Shown piece after piece: positions 7,905-14,635 of a DNA stretch of 18,689 nucleotides. Position numbers and translations under genes: made by a program. Position 1 is the first letter of the stretch. Every line of letters starts with the position of its first letter. The notes beneath the pieces are model-generated. The model was not told where the DNA came from and did no database searches. It saw nothing but the letters and a program-made list of their open reading frames with translations. The stretch comes from an uncultured Lachnospiraceae bacterium (GTDB taxonomy: Bacteria > Bacillota > Clostridia > Lachnospirales > Lachnospiraceae): NCBI GenBank assembly GCA_937910785.1, contig CALDLG010000204.1, positions 1-18,689 on the forward strand, in the 5' to 3' direction.

Positions 7905-8489
7905 TTACCTTTCAGCCTTATCATTCCGCAGCATGTCTGTTATCCAGCCAGCCTCCGGCAGCGGAATCTCAGGACGTAAAGCATACTGTTCCATCATTCC
8001 ATGAACAGCGCACCAATACATATTCGATAATGACATTACATCGCCTTTCCGAATGCTTCCGTCCAGCTGCCCCGCCTCCACCCATCTTCGGCTATATGCA
8101 ATTATATCTACGGAAACCGCCAGCTTGCGGAGCTTTTCCGGTATATCCTCAGCCAATGCCACATGCCCCATGAATACAAACATTTTAGCAACGAAAGGAC
8201 TTTTTTTCACCTGCAGAAACAGCATGGAAGTAAATTGATAAAAAAAGTCAAGTCCGTTTTCCGCTTCGATACGCATTGGCATACGCATCCCTTCGAGTCC
8301 AATATTAATTAATTCTTCCAGTAAAATTTCTTTTGTGGGAAAATAATGAAACAATAACCCTTCGCTGATTCCGGCCCGCCTGGATATCTGGCTTGTTTTC
8401 GTCCCATAATATCCACGTTCCACAAACAAATCCAATGTGGCTTGAATAATTTGAATTTTCCTGACTTCCTTTTGTTCTTTTCTTGTCAA
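7905..8489 (-). CDS. TetR/AcrR family transcriptional regulator
   Basis: This 194-residue repressor-type protein has the canonical TetR N-terminal DNA-binding domain: helix 1 QIIQATLDLFVERGYYGTK, the recognition region TSQISRRAGISEGLLFHYFP and the closing TKEILLEELI. The remainder is a helical ligand and dimerisation domain without a recognisable ligand motif. I chose the TTG at 8489 because GGAGGAG lies 7 bases upstream; an upstream in-frame GTG at 8519 would place that ribosome site inside the gene. Length then equals the family norm of about 190-200. It most likely controls its own operon with the downstream FAD oxidoreductase, and possibly the lost exporter whose remains lie upstream. No clear operator palindrome was found in the upstream 100 bases. 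Confidence 0.88.
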   Translation of the reverse strand: MTRKEQKEVRKIQIIQATLDLFVERGYYGTKTSQISRRAGISEGLLFHYFPTKEILLEELINIGLEGMRMPMRIEAENGLDFFYQFTSMLFLQVKKSPFVAKMFVFMGHVALAEDIPEKLRKLAVSVDIIAYSRRWVEAGQLDGSIRKGDVMSLSNMYWCAVHGMMEQYALRPEIPLPEAGWITDMLRNDKAER

Positions 8490-8739
8490 ACGGCATCTCC
8501 TCCAATGGATATGTACCACTTAACAGTAACACAGGCCGCAAAAATATTACAGAGTGATTTACTCAATGAAAATATGCCATTTCATTTTCGGCAGAACAAA
8601 ATTTTTTTACTTCCATGCATGCTTTTAATCTGTGTTAAATAGCATTTCTGAAAATCATGAACGGACTTTGCTTTTTCATCGGAATTTTTCAGAGCATTAT
8701 CTAAGAGAATGGACACCATCTGCCCGACAATATGAATTG

Positions 8740-9032
8740 GGGTAATTGAGACGATAAAAAGAAGGACATGACGCTTCTAAGCCTGATCTTTCCGTTATGG
8801 GCAGTATGAATACCGGCGGTAGCAGAGGCGCTTTTGCTTTCTCTCAGGCAGAGGACAAATGCCGGACAATTCCGGCAGAAATCCCTGTCACTTACGGATC
8901 AGCTTTGCGCTTCCTGCTGCCACAGTAATTTTTGCCCTGTTGTTTATCCTGGTCAGACAGCCAGTATGCCACGACAGTAATATGCCTTTTCCCATATATA
9001 GATTAGTACATGGCTTACAGCCGTTTTTATGA
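8740..9032 (+). pseudogene. Possible remnant of a membrane exporter C-terminus
   Basis: The region between the TetR and DUF2461 genes (8520-9051) has no intact gene. Within it two plus-strand frames carry protein-like pieces. From 8759 one reads DASKPDLSVMGSMNTGGSRG…, and from the ATG at 8859 another reads 57 codons to a TGA at 9030 with a hydrophobic helix ISFALPAATVIFALLFILVR. A GGSxG motif followed by a last transmembrane helix is reminiscent of DHA2 major-facilitator exporters, and such pumps are often next to TetR genes. The pieces are in different frames, so if the match is right it is a decayed 3' end. The evidence is thin and rests on memory of the family pattern. Confidence 0.25.
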
Positions 9033-9051
9033 CTTTAAAATAAATATTTCT

Positions 9052-9735
9052 TCACCTTGCCGGCATTTGAAAATCCACAAGCGCCCTGTTCAAATAGTCG
9101 TTAAAGGGTTTCATAATCCGGAAAAGTTCTACGGCTTTTATAACAAACATTTCTACATCTTTCACTTCTTCATCTTTTAGCGGATATTCCAGATACCAGC
9201 TTTTAAATTTCAGATAGTCTGCCTGAGGATGCTCTTTCTCATATCCCACAGGAACATTCTTTAATGCTGTTCCCTGCACGGTGAAATATTTTTCAAAATC
9301 CGGCTCATGGATAATTTTTTCCCATTCATTGCTATTTCTGACAATATAATCCCGTATCATTGTTGTTGCATCCTTAAACATATCCGCAAACAGCCCGCCG
9401 CCTAAAAAGGATTGATTGCCCGGCTTTATCATAAGATAATAGCCTACCGGAACAGGCAGCTTTCCTTTTGAGGAAATATGGGCGCGAAACGCGGGGTTAT
9501 ATGGTGATTTGTCGTTGCTGAACCGGGTATCCCTTACGATTTTAAATGTAAGATCCTTAGGATTGTTATGTAAAATACTACTGTCAAATTTTCCGATTTC
9601 CAGTATCAATGTCTGTAATAGTTTTTCAAATTCAGCATTTGCTTTTTTATAATCATCCTTGTTCGCATGATACCATTCACGGTTATTATTCATACTCAAA
9701 GCTGATAAATAGCTCATAATAAATTGTGTGTTCAT
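9052..9735 (-). CDS. DUF2461 domain-containing protein
   Basis: The 227-residue protein matches the DUF2461 (TIGR02453) family, whose biochemical role is not established. Typical segments are visible: MSYLSALSMNNNREWYHANK at residues 8-27, the long helix after it, TFKIVRDTRFSNDKSPYNPAFRAHIS at about 63-88, the glycine-rich strand GYYLMIKPGNQSFLGGGLF, and a helical C-terminus. The invariant-looking FKIxRDxRFSxDKxPY motif is whole, so the protein should be functional. There is no signal peptide or membrane helix. The ATG has AAGGAGAT 7 bases upstream. It begins only 14 bases after the end of the sigma factor gene, so the two are very likely one transcript. That context makes it a candidate target or partner of the sigma factor. 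Confidence 0.88.
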   Translation of the reverse strand: MNTQFIMSYLSALSMNNNREWYHANKDDYKKANAEFEKLLQTLILEIGKFDSSILHNNPKDLTFKIVRDTRFSNDKSPYNPAFRAHISSKGKLPVPVGYYLMIKPGNQSFLGGGLFADMFKDATTMIRDYIVRNSNEWEKIIHEPDFEKYFTVQGTALKNVPVGYEKEHPQADYLKFKSWYLEYPLKDEEVKDVEMFVIKAVELFRIMKPFNDYLNRALVDFQMPAR

Positions 9736-9749
9736 AATTTTTATCTCCT

Positions 9750-10601
9750 TTACGGTTTTTGGATAATAGATAGCAGCGTGGAATCTAAAAATTCCTGTAT
9801 CATATGCTTCATGCGTTCGGGCGATTGATAAGATTTACAGAATGAAAAGTCCTGTGATAAATCATCAATATCTTCCATGGCATTTTTCACATCTATCATG
9901 GTCTGAACGGGGATTTCCGCAGCTGCCGTATAATCTAACTGCAATGGGTTTAGCCTGTGGCTCTGTATTGCATAATTTACTCTGTCTTTGCATTTACATT
10001 TACCTCTGCCATATTCTCCACAATACTGTCCTAAAAAATCAGCCATTTTTTTGCGTATCCGGGAAAGCCGCTGACGATACGCTTCCGGCGTCATTTCCAA
10101 AATATCCCCCGCAATCCGGCTGTCAATCTTAAACATCGTGCCCAATATAAAAATACATCTGCTCTCCATATCCAGACATTGCAGCATCACATTGGTACAG
10201 GACATTTTCAATTCTTCCGCTAAAATTTCCTTTTCTACATCCTGTGTTAAATCCGGGACATCTTGTATCTTTCCGTTCTCTATATCATTTCCATAATATT
10301 CAAAGCTCAACGGATAGTGGGCAAACATGTGCTTTTTATAGTTTTTCAGATGATTAACCGCAATGCTGAATACCCATGTTGTAAATGAGCTGTCACCTCT
10401 GAAAGACGAAAGATGAGTGATTATTTTCAGCAGAATATCCTGCGCGGCATCCTCTGCGTCGGCAAATGTACCGAGCATCCGCAGGGATAAATTGAATACA
10501 ATATCCTGTACACCTGCAATAAGAGTTTCGAGTGCATTTTTATCCCCTGCGGTGGCTTTATCTATCAAAGCCTGTAATTCTTCATTCATTTTTTTATTCA
10601 T
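9750..10601 (-). CDS. ECF RNA polymerase sigma factor with C-terminal cysteine extension
   Basis: This 283-residue protein directs RNA polymerase to alternative promoters. Region 2 spans about residues 22-90 (LIAGVQDIVFNLSLRMLG, DAEDAAQDILLKI, FRGDSSFTTWVFSIAVNHLKNYKK). Region 4 spans about 125-190, with the helix-turn-helix GDILEMTPEAYRQRLSRIRKK. The last 95 residues are an extension absent from minimal ECF factors. It starts with Cys194, Cys202 and Cys204 (C-x7-C-x-C), which may bind metal or sense redox state, and ends in a helical part with SPERMKHMIQEFLDS. No anti-sigma factor follows, which suggests the extension itself regulates activity. The ATG has AGGAGGT with 8-base spacing. A promoter of ECF type lies immediately upstream, suggesting autoregulation. 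DUF2461 follows in the same operon. Confidence 0.88.
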   Translation of the reverse strand: MNKKMNEELQALIDKATAGDKNALETLIAGVQDIVFNLSLRMLGTFADAEDAAQDILLKIITHLSSFRGDSSFTTWVFSIAVNHLKNYKKHMFAHYPLSFEYYGNDIENGKIQDVPDLTQDVEKEILAEELKMSCTNVMLQCLDMESRCIFILGTMFKIDSRIAGDILEMTPEAYRQRLSRIRKKMADFLGQYCGEYGRGKCKCKDRVNYAIQSHRLNPLQLDYTAAAEIPVQTMIDVKNAMEDIDDLSQDFSFCKSYQSPERMKHMIQEFLDSTLLSIIQKP

Positions 10602-10624
10602 AAATTTTTACCTCCTGTTTTATT

Positions 10625-10651
10625 AGACAATAGACCATTGCTTTTGTGACA
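10625..10651 (-). promoter_or_regulatory. ECF-type autoregulatory promoter of the sigma factor gene
   Basis: On the minus strand TGTCACA (10651-10645) is followed after 16 bases by GTCT (10628-10625). This matches the general ECF layout of a TGTCAC-type -35 and a CGTC-type -10, with the first C of the -10 replaced by T. Transcription would start near 10618, leaving a very short leader that begins at the AGGAGG ribosome site (10616-10611). Confidence 0.55.
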
Positions 10652-10757
10652 GAAAAACTTTATTTTTTTATTACCGGTTTTCTTATGCCATTTTAGCATG
10701 TGGTTCTATTTTTTTCTATCTTCTTGACGCCTGAAGCCGGAAAATTTAAAAAGGCTA

Positions 10758-10785
10758 TTGGCTTATGTACGGAATCGGATATAAT
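10758..10785 (+). promoter_or_regulatory. Promoter in front of the MarR remnant and GNAT gene
   Basis: TTGGCT (10758-10763) and a perfect TATAAT (10780-10785) are spaced by 16 bases. Transcription would begin near 10792 and run through the broken MarR region into the acetyltransferase gene, so this may be the surviving promoter of the original operon. Confidence 0.45.
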
Positions 10786-10786
10786 A

Positions 10787-11005
10787 ATGAATGTGCGAAA
10801 TCAGACATGGCGGTGGAGATGTGCACTGCTTAAAACCCGGACAATATACTTAGTGAAGAGGAATCATTCCGCAATACGCACATTAGAAAAAGACGGGATC
10901 GTCTGTCTAAAGCAGGAAGACAGAAGAAATACTATTCGCTGTCTTACGGATAAAGGCCAAAAGTTTGCGTCAGAAAAGGTCTGTCCTTTATATGAAATCG
11001 TATGA
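10787..11005 (+). pseudogene. Remnant of a MarR-family regulator
   Basis: From about 10850 the frame encodes the second half of a MarR winged helix: NHSAIRTLEKDGIVCLKQED (recognition helix end and wing strand), then RRNTIRCLTDKGQKF, the usual DxRxxxxxLTxxG closing pattern. The N-terminal dimerisation helices and first HTH helix are missing. The sequence before 10850 gives no MarR-like translation in this frame, while a neighbouring frame hints at a PGQ element broken by stops. The result is a 5'-decayed gene of about 50 recognisable codons instead of roughly 145. It is followed within 60 bases by a GNAT acetyltransferase, a common MarR partner. Confidence 0.55.
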
Positions 11006-11063
11006 TCGCGCTTACCATTTTTGTTCTGATTCGATATGCCACAAAACACAGGAGGCAGGAATA

Positions 11064-11504
11064 ATGATTCGAGAATTTCAAACATCAGATACCGAACAGG
11101 TCATGCAGCTATGGCTGAATGGAAATGAAGACGCACACCCTTTTATCTCTATCAAATACTGGCTTTCCCATTTCGCCAGGGTACAGGAACAGTTATTGCA
11201 GGCAGAAATTTTTGTCTACGAGTCAGACGGCAAAATACAGGGGTTTATCGGTATGATAAACGAATATATCGCCGGAATTTTCGTGGACAAAACCTGCCGT
11301 TCCTGCGGGATCGGAAAGCAGCTCTTAGCATTTGTAAAGCAGAAACACGATGCGCTGTCTTTGGGCGTGTATCAAAAAAACAGTCGAGCGGCTACGTTTT
11401 ATTTCAGAGAAGGCTTTTCCATATTGTCAGAAGCAGTTGATGAGGCTACCGGCGAAAACGAGTACACAATGATTTGGACAAGGAATGAAAAAGTGGTGAA
11501 ATAG
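11064..11504 (+). CDS. GNAT family N-acetyltransferase
   Basis: The 146-residue protein should transfer an acetyl group from acetyl-CoA to an amine on an unidentified substrate. The GNAT fold is visible in order: IREFQTSDTEQVMQLW at the N-terminus, the strand IQGFIGMINEYIAGIFV, the acetyl-CoA pyrophosphate loop CRSCGIGKQLL (R-x-x-G-x-G) at about residues 84-94, and the closing YQKNSRAATFYFREGFSILSE. The N-x-x-A-x-x-F-Y motif near the end is standard. I chose the ATG at 11064 because AGGAGG lies 8 bases upstream; the frame is open further up to 10965 but that part overlaps the MarR remnant. The pattern is like that of small Firmicutes acetyltransferases with a MarR neighbour. It looks intact. 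Confidence 0.87.
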   Translation: MIREFQTSDTEQVMQLWLNGNEDAHPFISIKYWLSHFARVQEQLLQAEIFVYESDGKIQGFIGMINEYIAGIFVDKTCRSCGIGKQLLAFVKQKHDALSLGVYQKNSRAATFYFREGFSILSEAVDEATGENEYTMIWTRNEKVVK

Positions 11505-11532
11505 ACAAATTCATCATTATGCGAATATAAAA

Positions 11533-11572
11533 GATTCAACCGGCACCGGATACCCTGCGGTGACGGCGAATC
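11533..11572 (+). other. Imperfect hairpin downstream of the acetyltransferase gene
   Basis: GATTC, CCG and CACCG on the left pair with CGGTG, CGG and GAATC on the right, with small internal mismatches and a 9-base loop. It is 28 bases past the GNAT stop codon. No T-run follows, so it is not a standard intrinsic terminator, although it could stop or stabilise the transcript. The rest of 11505-11719 holds the AraC promoter. Confidence 0.4.
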
Positions 11573-11652
11573 AATATCGATGCAGCATCCTTGAACGAAA
11601 AAACTCACCAAAGACTATAAAGATCAAAATTGAATGAAATAGCTTTTATAGC

Positions 11653-11681
11653 TTGAAAGCTGCAATATCAGCACATAACAT
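11653..11681 (+). promoter_or_regulatory. Promoter of the AraC regulator gene
   Basis: TTGAAA (11653-11658) and TAACAT (11676-11681) are spaced by 17 bases. Transcription would start near 11688, about 32 bases before the start codon at 11720. Confidence 0.5.
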
Positions 11682-11719
11682 AAACCTGTGAAATGGATAA
11701 TAGACTGTGAGGAAAATCT

Positions 11720-12466
11720 ATGGCAATTAACAACATCCGATACTTATACAGTGCAGAAACCGGCATTGAACTGATTTTCTGCAATAACTGGTCGATATCC
11801 TACCCACTGCACAATCATGTTTCCGTGTTGACAATCGGTATCATACTGGATGGCTCTGTTATCCTTACCACAAATCAGGAAGCAAGGGTTTATAAACAAA
11901 ATGAAACTTTCGCCATATTCCCATATGTACCGCATAGCATTTCAACGCAGGACAGCTATACCCTGCTCAGCCTGTGCATTCATAAGAACGTAATAAATAA
12001 CGTAGAAATTCCCACCCTGCAAAAACGTATTGCGCTTCTGATACAGGCTCTGGGCATGGAAAAAATCAATCCATCCCAGATAATGCTGTTATTAAATCGG
12101 CTGAATGAAATTACTGCTTCTATCGACTGGAATTTAAAGAACCATAACCCATATATTCACGACCTAAAAAAACAGCTGGAATTATACCCGGAATGTAAAC
12201 TTACTGTCGATGAGATGGCTCAAAACGCTTTCATCAGCAAATACCACTTTATCAGAAGTTTCAAAGCAGAGGTTGGGCTTACACCGCATCAGTTTCAAAT
12301 ACAGAACCGCATCCGCAAGGCACAACGCTTAATCCACAAGGCGGAAACAATAACAGAAGTAGCCTTGACCACAGGTTTTTGTGATCAAAGCCACTTCATA
12401 AAGCAATTTGAGAAATATGTAGGCTTGCCGCCATTAACGTATAAATCATCCTCCGGTACTATCTGA
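11720..12466 (+). CDS. AraC family transcriptional regulator
   Basis: This 248-residue protein combines an N-terminal cupin-like sensing domain with a C-terminal AraC DNA-binding domain. The first part, about residues 10-95, has the beta-barrel pattern LHNHVSVLTIGIILDGSV and FAIFPYVPHSISTQDSY, with histidines typical of the AraC-binding cupin. The DNA-binding part, about 148-245, has two helix-turn-helix units: LTVDEMAQNAFISKYHFIRS followed by FKAEVGLTPHQF, then TITEVALTTGFCDQSHFIKQ followed by FEKYVGLPPLTY. The ATG has a GAGG site 7 bases upstream. The gene ends 14 bases from the end of the convergent cupin gene; the two may be functionally linked, the regulator sensing a small molecule that the cupin protein handles. 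The effector is unknown. Confidence 0.9.
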   Translation: MAINNIRYLYSAETGIELIFCNNWSISYPLHNHVSVLTIGIILDGSVILTTNQEARVYKQNETFAIFPYVPHSISTQDSYTLLSLCIHKNVINNVEIPTLQKRIALLIQALGMEKINPSQIMLLLNRLNEITASIDWNLKNHNPYIHDLKKQLELYPECKLTVDEMAQNAFISKYHFIRSFKAEVGLTPHQFQIQNRIRKAQRLIHKAETITEVALTTGFCDQSHFIKQFEKYVGLPPLTYKSSSGTI

Positions 12467-12474
12467 CCGGAGGA
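12449..12474. terminator. Bidirectional hairpin between AraC and cupin genes
   Basis: A perfect 9-bp stem, TCCTCCGGT (12449-12457) with ACCGGAGGA (12466-12474), encloses an 8-base loop that contains the AraC stop codon start. It lies exactly in the 14-base gap between the convergent genes. T-tracts are lacking on both sides, so it may mainly protect 3' ends or block readthrough weakly. Confidence 0.5.
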
Positions 12475-12480
12475 GATAGA

Positions 12481-12876
12481 TTAGCAGAGGGCAGGCATAA
12501 ATTTGGCGAACAGGCAAAGCCCATCGTCCCCTGCAATGACTTCATGCGGCACTCCAATGGGGAAAATAGATATTACGCCTGCTTCGTAAGGCAACGTAAC
12601 ACCATCGTTCACACATACTCCCGCACCGGAGATTACCTCATGGGTTTCCAGCTGCTTTTCGTGGATATGACTGCCTATCTTTTTATTGGGAGCTATCTTT
12701 ACAAGATGATAACTGAATTGTCCGCCTGTTTTTTCGGATGTGATAATGTGCTTTAGCTCCACGCCTGGGAAGACAGGATGCTCAGACCATGGAATCGCAT
12801 CAAAGGAAGACTCTGTATCCGGCAAAAGCAGCTTCCCCTCTCCATCAAATTTTTCAAACAGATTTTTATAATCCAC
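12481..12876 (-). CDS. Cupin domain-containing protein
   Basis: The roughly 131-residue protein is a single-domain cupin, a small beta-barrel that usually binds a metal and a small polar ligand. Cupin motif 1 is visible as GSHIHEKQLETHEVISGAGV (H-x-H, later E and G), and motif 2 as YEAGVISIFPIGVPHEV (P-x-x-x-P-H). The two histidines, the glutamate and the final histidine supply the usual metal ligands. The N-terminal 50 residues (SFDAIPWSEHPVFPGVELKH) extend the fold. The start is uncertain: GTG at 12876 is preceded by AAAGGA at a workable distance, while GTG at 12885 and TTG at 12882 lie too close to it. There is no signal peptide. It may isomerise, epimerise or simply bind a sugar or amine, possibly the effector of the AraC neighbour. 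Confidence 0.8.
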   Translation of the reverse strand: MDYKNLFEKFDGEGKLLLPDTESSFDAIPWSEHPVFPGVELKHIITSEKTGGQFSYHLVKIAPNKKIGSHIHEKQLETHEVISGAGVCVNDGVTLPYEAGVISIFPIGVPHEVIAGDDGLCLFAKFMPALC

Positions 12877-12885
12877 TTCCAACAC

Positions 12886-13205
12886 TTCCTTTCAAATTTT
12901 TTAGCAGTTTCATTGCCTGCTTACATCCTATCAAAAAGCATAAAATCTTAATTGTAAAAAATTGCGGAATATTACGGAATGAGAAACAGAGTCGACGAAC
13001 TGTGATGTATCTTACAGGTTTATCGGCTCTGCGTCTTTGCATCTGTCTCTTTGATGACGGTTATTTCTACGGTTTCAATCCACACACTTGCATAAATGTA
13101 CATCTGATATTTGCTCAAAATATTCTTCCTGGTATGATACAATAGCTGCTGTACTCTTATCGTATTCTTCTGGTAAAAATGCCTGCCTGCAAAGCATGCG
13201 GACAC
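12886..13205. other. Region without an intact gene
   Basis: Between the cupin gene and the acetyltransferase remnant I see no intact gene. A 40-codon minus-strand frame (13197-13075, from an ATG) reads a soluble, helix-like peptide with PEEYDKSTAAIVSYQEEYFE and may be debris of another gene, though I cannot name it. The cupin promoter should lie in 12890-12980 on the minus strand, but no good -35/-10 pair stands out. Confidence 0.4.
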
Positions 13206-13370
13206 CTACTTAAAATCATCCAAACAGCATTGCAATTTTTCTGCAAATTTTCCAATATGTACGCCGTCAACAAACGAATGATGAACCTGCATGGAAAGAG
13301 GCATCATTATCTTTCCATTTTTCTCATAGAATTTTCCCCAGTCGAATAAAGGCGTTGCATTATCGTTAGC
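13206..13370 (-). pseudogene. 3' remnant of a type A chloramphenicol acetyltransferase
   Basis: The minus strand encodes the last ~50 residues of a CAT-like enzyme: PLFDWGKFYEKNGKIMMPLS, then the active-site signature HHSFVDG (H-H-x-x-x-D-G), then VHIGKFAEKLQ and a TAG at 13208-13206. In complete enzymes of about 215 residues the second His of this signature is the catalytic base that activates chloramphenicol's hydroxyl group. Everything upstream is missing: the frame meets a TAA at 13373-13371, and the sequence beyond it belongs to another gene on the opposite strand. The fragment is not functional. The intact C-terminal signature suggests the truncation was a single recombination or deletion event. 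Confidence 0.8.
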
Positions 13371-13713
13371 TTATAATCTTGAAACGATATTGGCAGAAAA
13401 GATGGAAACGATTCTTTCAAGAAGTATATTGAATACGAGAATGAGGGATTATTACGATTTAATGATTTTAAACATTGTGAAATCGGAGGAAATCAATGAT
13501 ACAGATTTAAGAAAGGCTCTTGAAGTTACCAGCAGAAGAAGACATTCCTATGGGCTGCTGTCAGATTCATATCATATTTTGGAGCAGATTAAGTCTGATG
13601 CCGGATTGATGGAACAATGGAACCTATATCAGCGAAAATATGATTACGCTGCGGATTATGATTGGGATGGTATTATAAAGAATATTGAACAAATATTTGC
13701 CAAGGTTGTATAG
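13357..13713 (+). pseudogene. 3' remnant of an AbiEii/AbiGii-type toxin (nucleotidyltransferase)
   Basis: The frame from about 13369 reads AYNLETILAEKMETILSRSI, then NTRMRDYYDLMIL and continues through SRRRHSYGLL to a TAG at 13713. This matches the C-terminal domain of AbiEii-family nucleotidyltransferase toxins, where the sequence (Y/S)-x-(L/E)-E-x-(I/L)-L-A-E-K and R-x-R-D-x-Y-D is characteristic. AbiEii acts with the AbiEi antitoxin as a phage abortive-infection or toxin-antitoxin system. Here the nucleotidyltransferase core (about the first 180 residues) and the antitoxin are gone. A TTG at 13390 could nominally begin a 107-codon product, but without a catalytic core. It abuts the chloramphenicol acetyltransferase remnant at 13357-13371. 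Confidence 0.75.
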
Positions 13714-13737
13714 ATTGCAGGTATTGTGGAGGTATTG

Positions 13738-13878
13738 ATGATGTTTGTAAATCGGAATGCAGATGCTTATGACAGAGAAACAGATACATATATTGTAACA
13801 TATATTGATCTTTTAGGAATGACCAATAGAATAAAGGGTGCAAATGATCAGCTTGTAATGAATAAATCATACAATTAA
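13738..13878 (+). pseudogene. N-terminal stub of an unknown protein (46 codons)
   Basis: The frame starts with two ATG codons (13738, 13741), preceded by GTGGAGG at a good distance, and encodes 46 residues with YIVTYIDLLGMTNRIKGAND before a TAA. The Y-I-D-(I/L)-L-G opening resembles proteins that begin with a cyclase-like first strand (often annotated only as hypothetical, several found in defence islands). The usual body of 200 or more residues is absent. A good ribosome site and a 24-base gap after the AbiEii remnant suggest that both once formed an operon. It may be a short real peptide, but a truncated gene is more likely. Confidence 0.45.
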
Positions 13879-14002
13879 TATACGTTTTCCATGAGGTTGA
13901 CAAAAAAGATTCAGATTGAAGAAAATCAAAACATTCTTTTATTTACTTTCATACTACATATTATAATTTAGTGTAGTGTAAAAGTCAATTTGCAGTTAAT
14001 AT

Positions 14003-14053
14003 AAAAAGGACTTCACAACTGTTGGAAAAATTTCCCTACAGGCAGCAAAGTCC
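14003..14053 (-). terminator. Terminator of the kinase/ABC/YdcF-like operon
   Basis: On the minus strand GGACTT pairs with AAGTCC, with an inner stem CTGT/ACAG and GGAAA/TTTCC, followed by five T (14007-14003). The multi-step stem with short internal loops is about 105 bases past the stop codon of the last gene. The gene-free stretch 13879-14159 otherwise shows only AT-rich sequence. Confidence 0.6.
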
Positions 14054-14159
14054 CAAATAAAATATTAGATTATTATTCGTGCCAAAGCTTCTCAATAATC
14101 ATCATTCTTAGTAAAATCTCAGTAAAACAACCCCTCATAGCTCAAAACATACCATAAAT

Positions 14160-14621
14160 TCAGCATTTCCGGCTTTTCGTAAGATTACTGCTATGAAACT
14201 TATAATTGTATAGAGCATTGTACCTAATGTATTCTTTCCTAAGTTTCCAATTACTGGTCAGACCACCAGATAAATACATAGCAGAACAGAAAACAACATT
14301 GACAATATCAAGATTTGTCGGTTTTATTCCTTCATGTCTAATAACCCTTACCCCTTCTATAAAGAACACAAGAATCAAAGCCACCGGAAACAAAGCAACA
14401 CCACCTACTGCTAAAACAAACATAACATTCAGTATTCCAATTACTAAATCATGCGCTTCCAGCCATTCTGAAAATTTGTATAAAGCAAACAACGAAAATA
14501 TCGCCAAACACATCATCATAATCAAAAATGAGGCTCCACTCCATAATGCTCTGGAATCATGCAGCATAATTCCTGCAAATATGCATACTGAAACAAAAAA
14601 TACAAAAATGCAAACTGCCAC
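14160..14621 (-). CDS. Membrane protein resembling the N-terminal half of YdcF, probably truncated
   Basis: The 153-residue protein is hydrophobic with about four membrane helices: AVCIFVFFVSVCIFAGIML near the N-terminus, LWSGASFLIMMMCLAIFSLF, LVIGILNVMFVLAVGGVALF together with PVALILVFFIEGVRVIRHEG, and IVNVVFCSAMYLSGG. The segment from PVALILVFFIEG through IRHEGIKPTNL resembles the membrane part of Gram-positive YdcF/SanA-type proteins. Those continue into a DUF218 domain, which is missing here; the last 30 residues (…NWKLRKEYIRYNALYNYKF…) look unrelated and the following DNA in all minus-strand frames gives no DUF218 sequence. I chose the GTG at 14621 because GGAGG lies 7 bases upstream; an ATG at 14642 would place that site inside the gene. 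It is the last gene of the kinase/ABC transcript. Confidence 0.6.
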   Translation of the reverse strand: MAVCIFVFFVSVCIFAGIMLHDSRALWSGASFLIMMMCLAIFSLFALYKFSEWLEAHDLVIGILNVMFVLAVGGVALFPVALILVFFIEGVRVIRHEGIKPTNLDIVNVVFCSAMYLSGGLTSNWKLRKEYIRYNALYNYKFHSSNLTKSRKC

Positions 14622-14635
14622 ATAACAGCCTCCTT

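Noticed and set aside
13020..13205. A 61-codon minus-strand frame next to the acetyltransferase remnant
   Set aside because: No recognisable domain and no good ribosome site; an overlapping frame (13197-13075) looks equally protein-like, so neither is called as a gene.
14522..14626. ATG at 14626 with the GGAGG site, in another frame (ending at 14522)
   Set aside because: It yields only about 34 residues, while the GTG five bases further downstream, in the frame of the membrane protein, has a better spacing to the same site and opens 153 codons.
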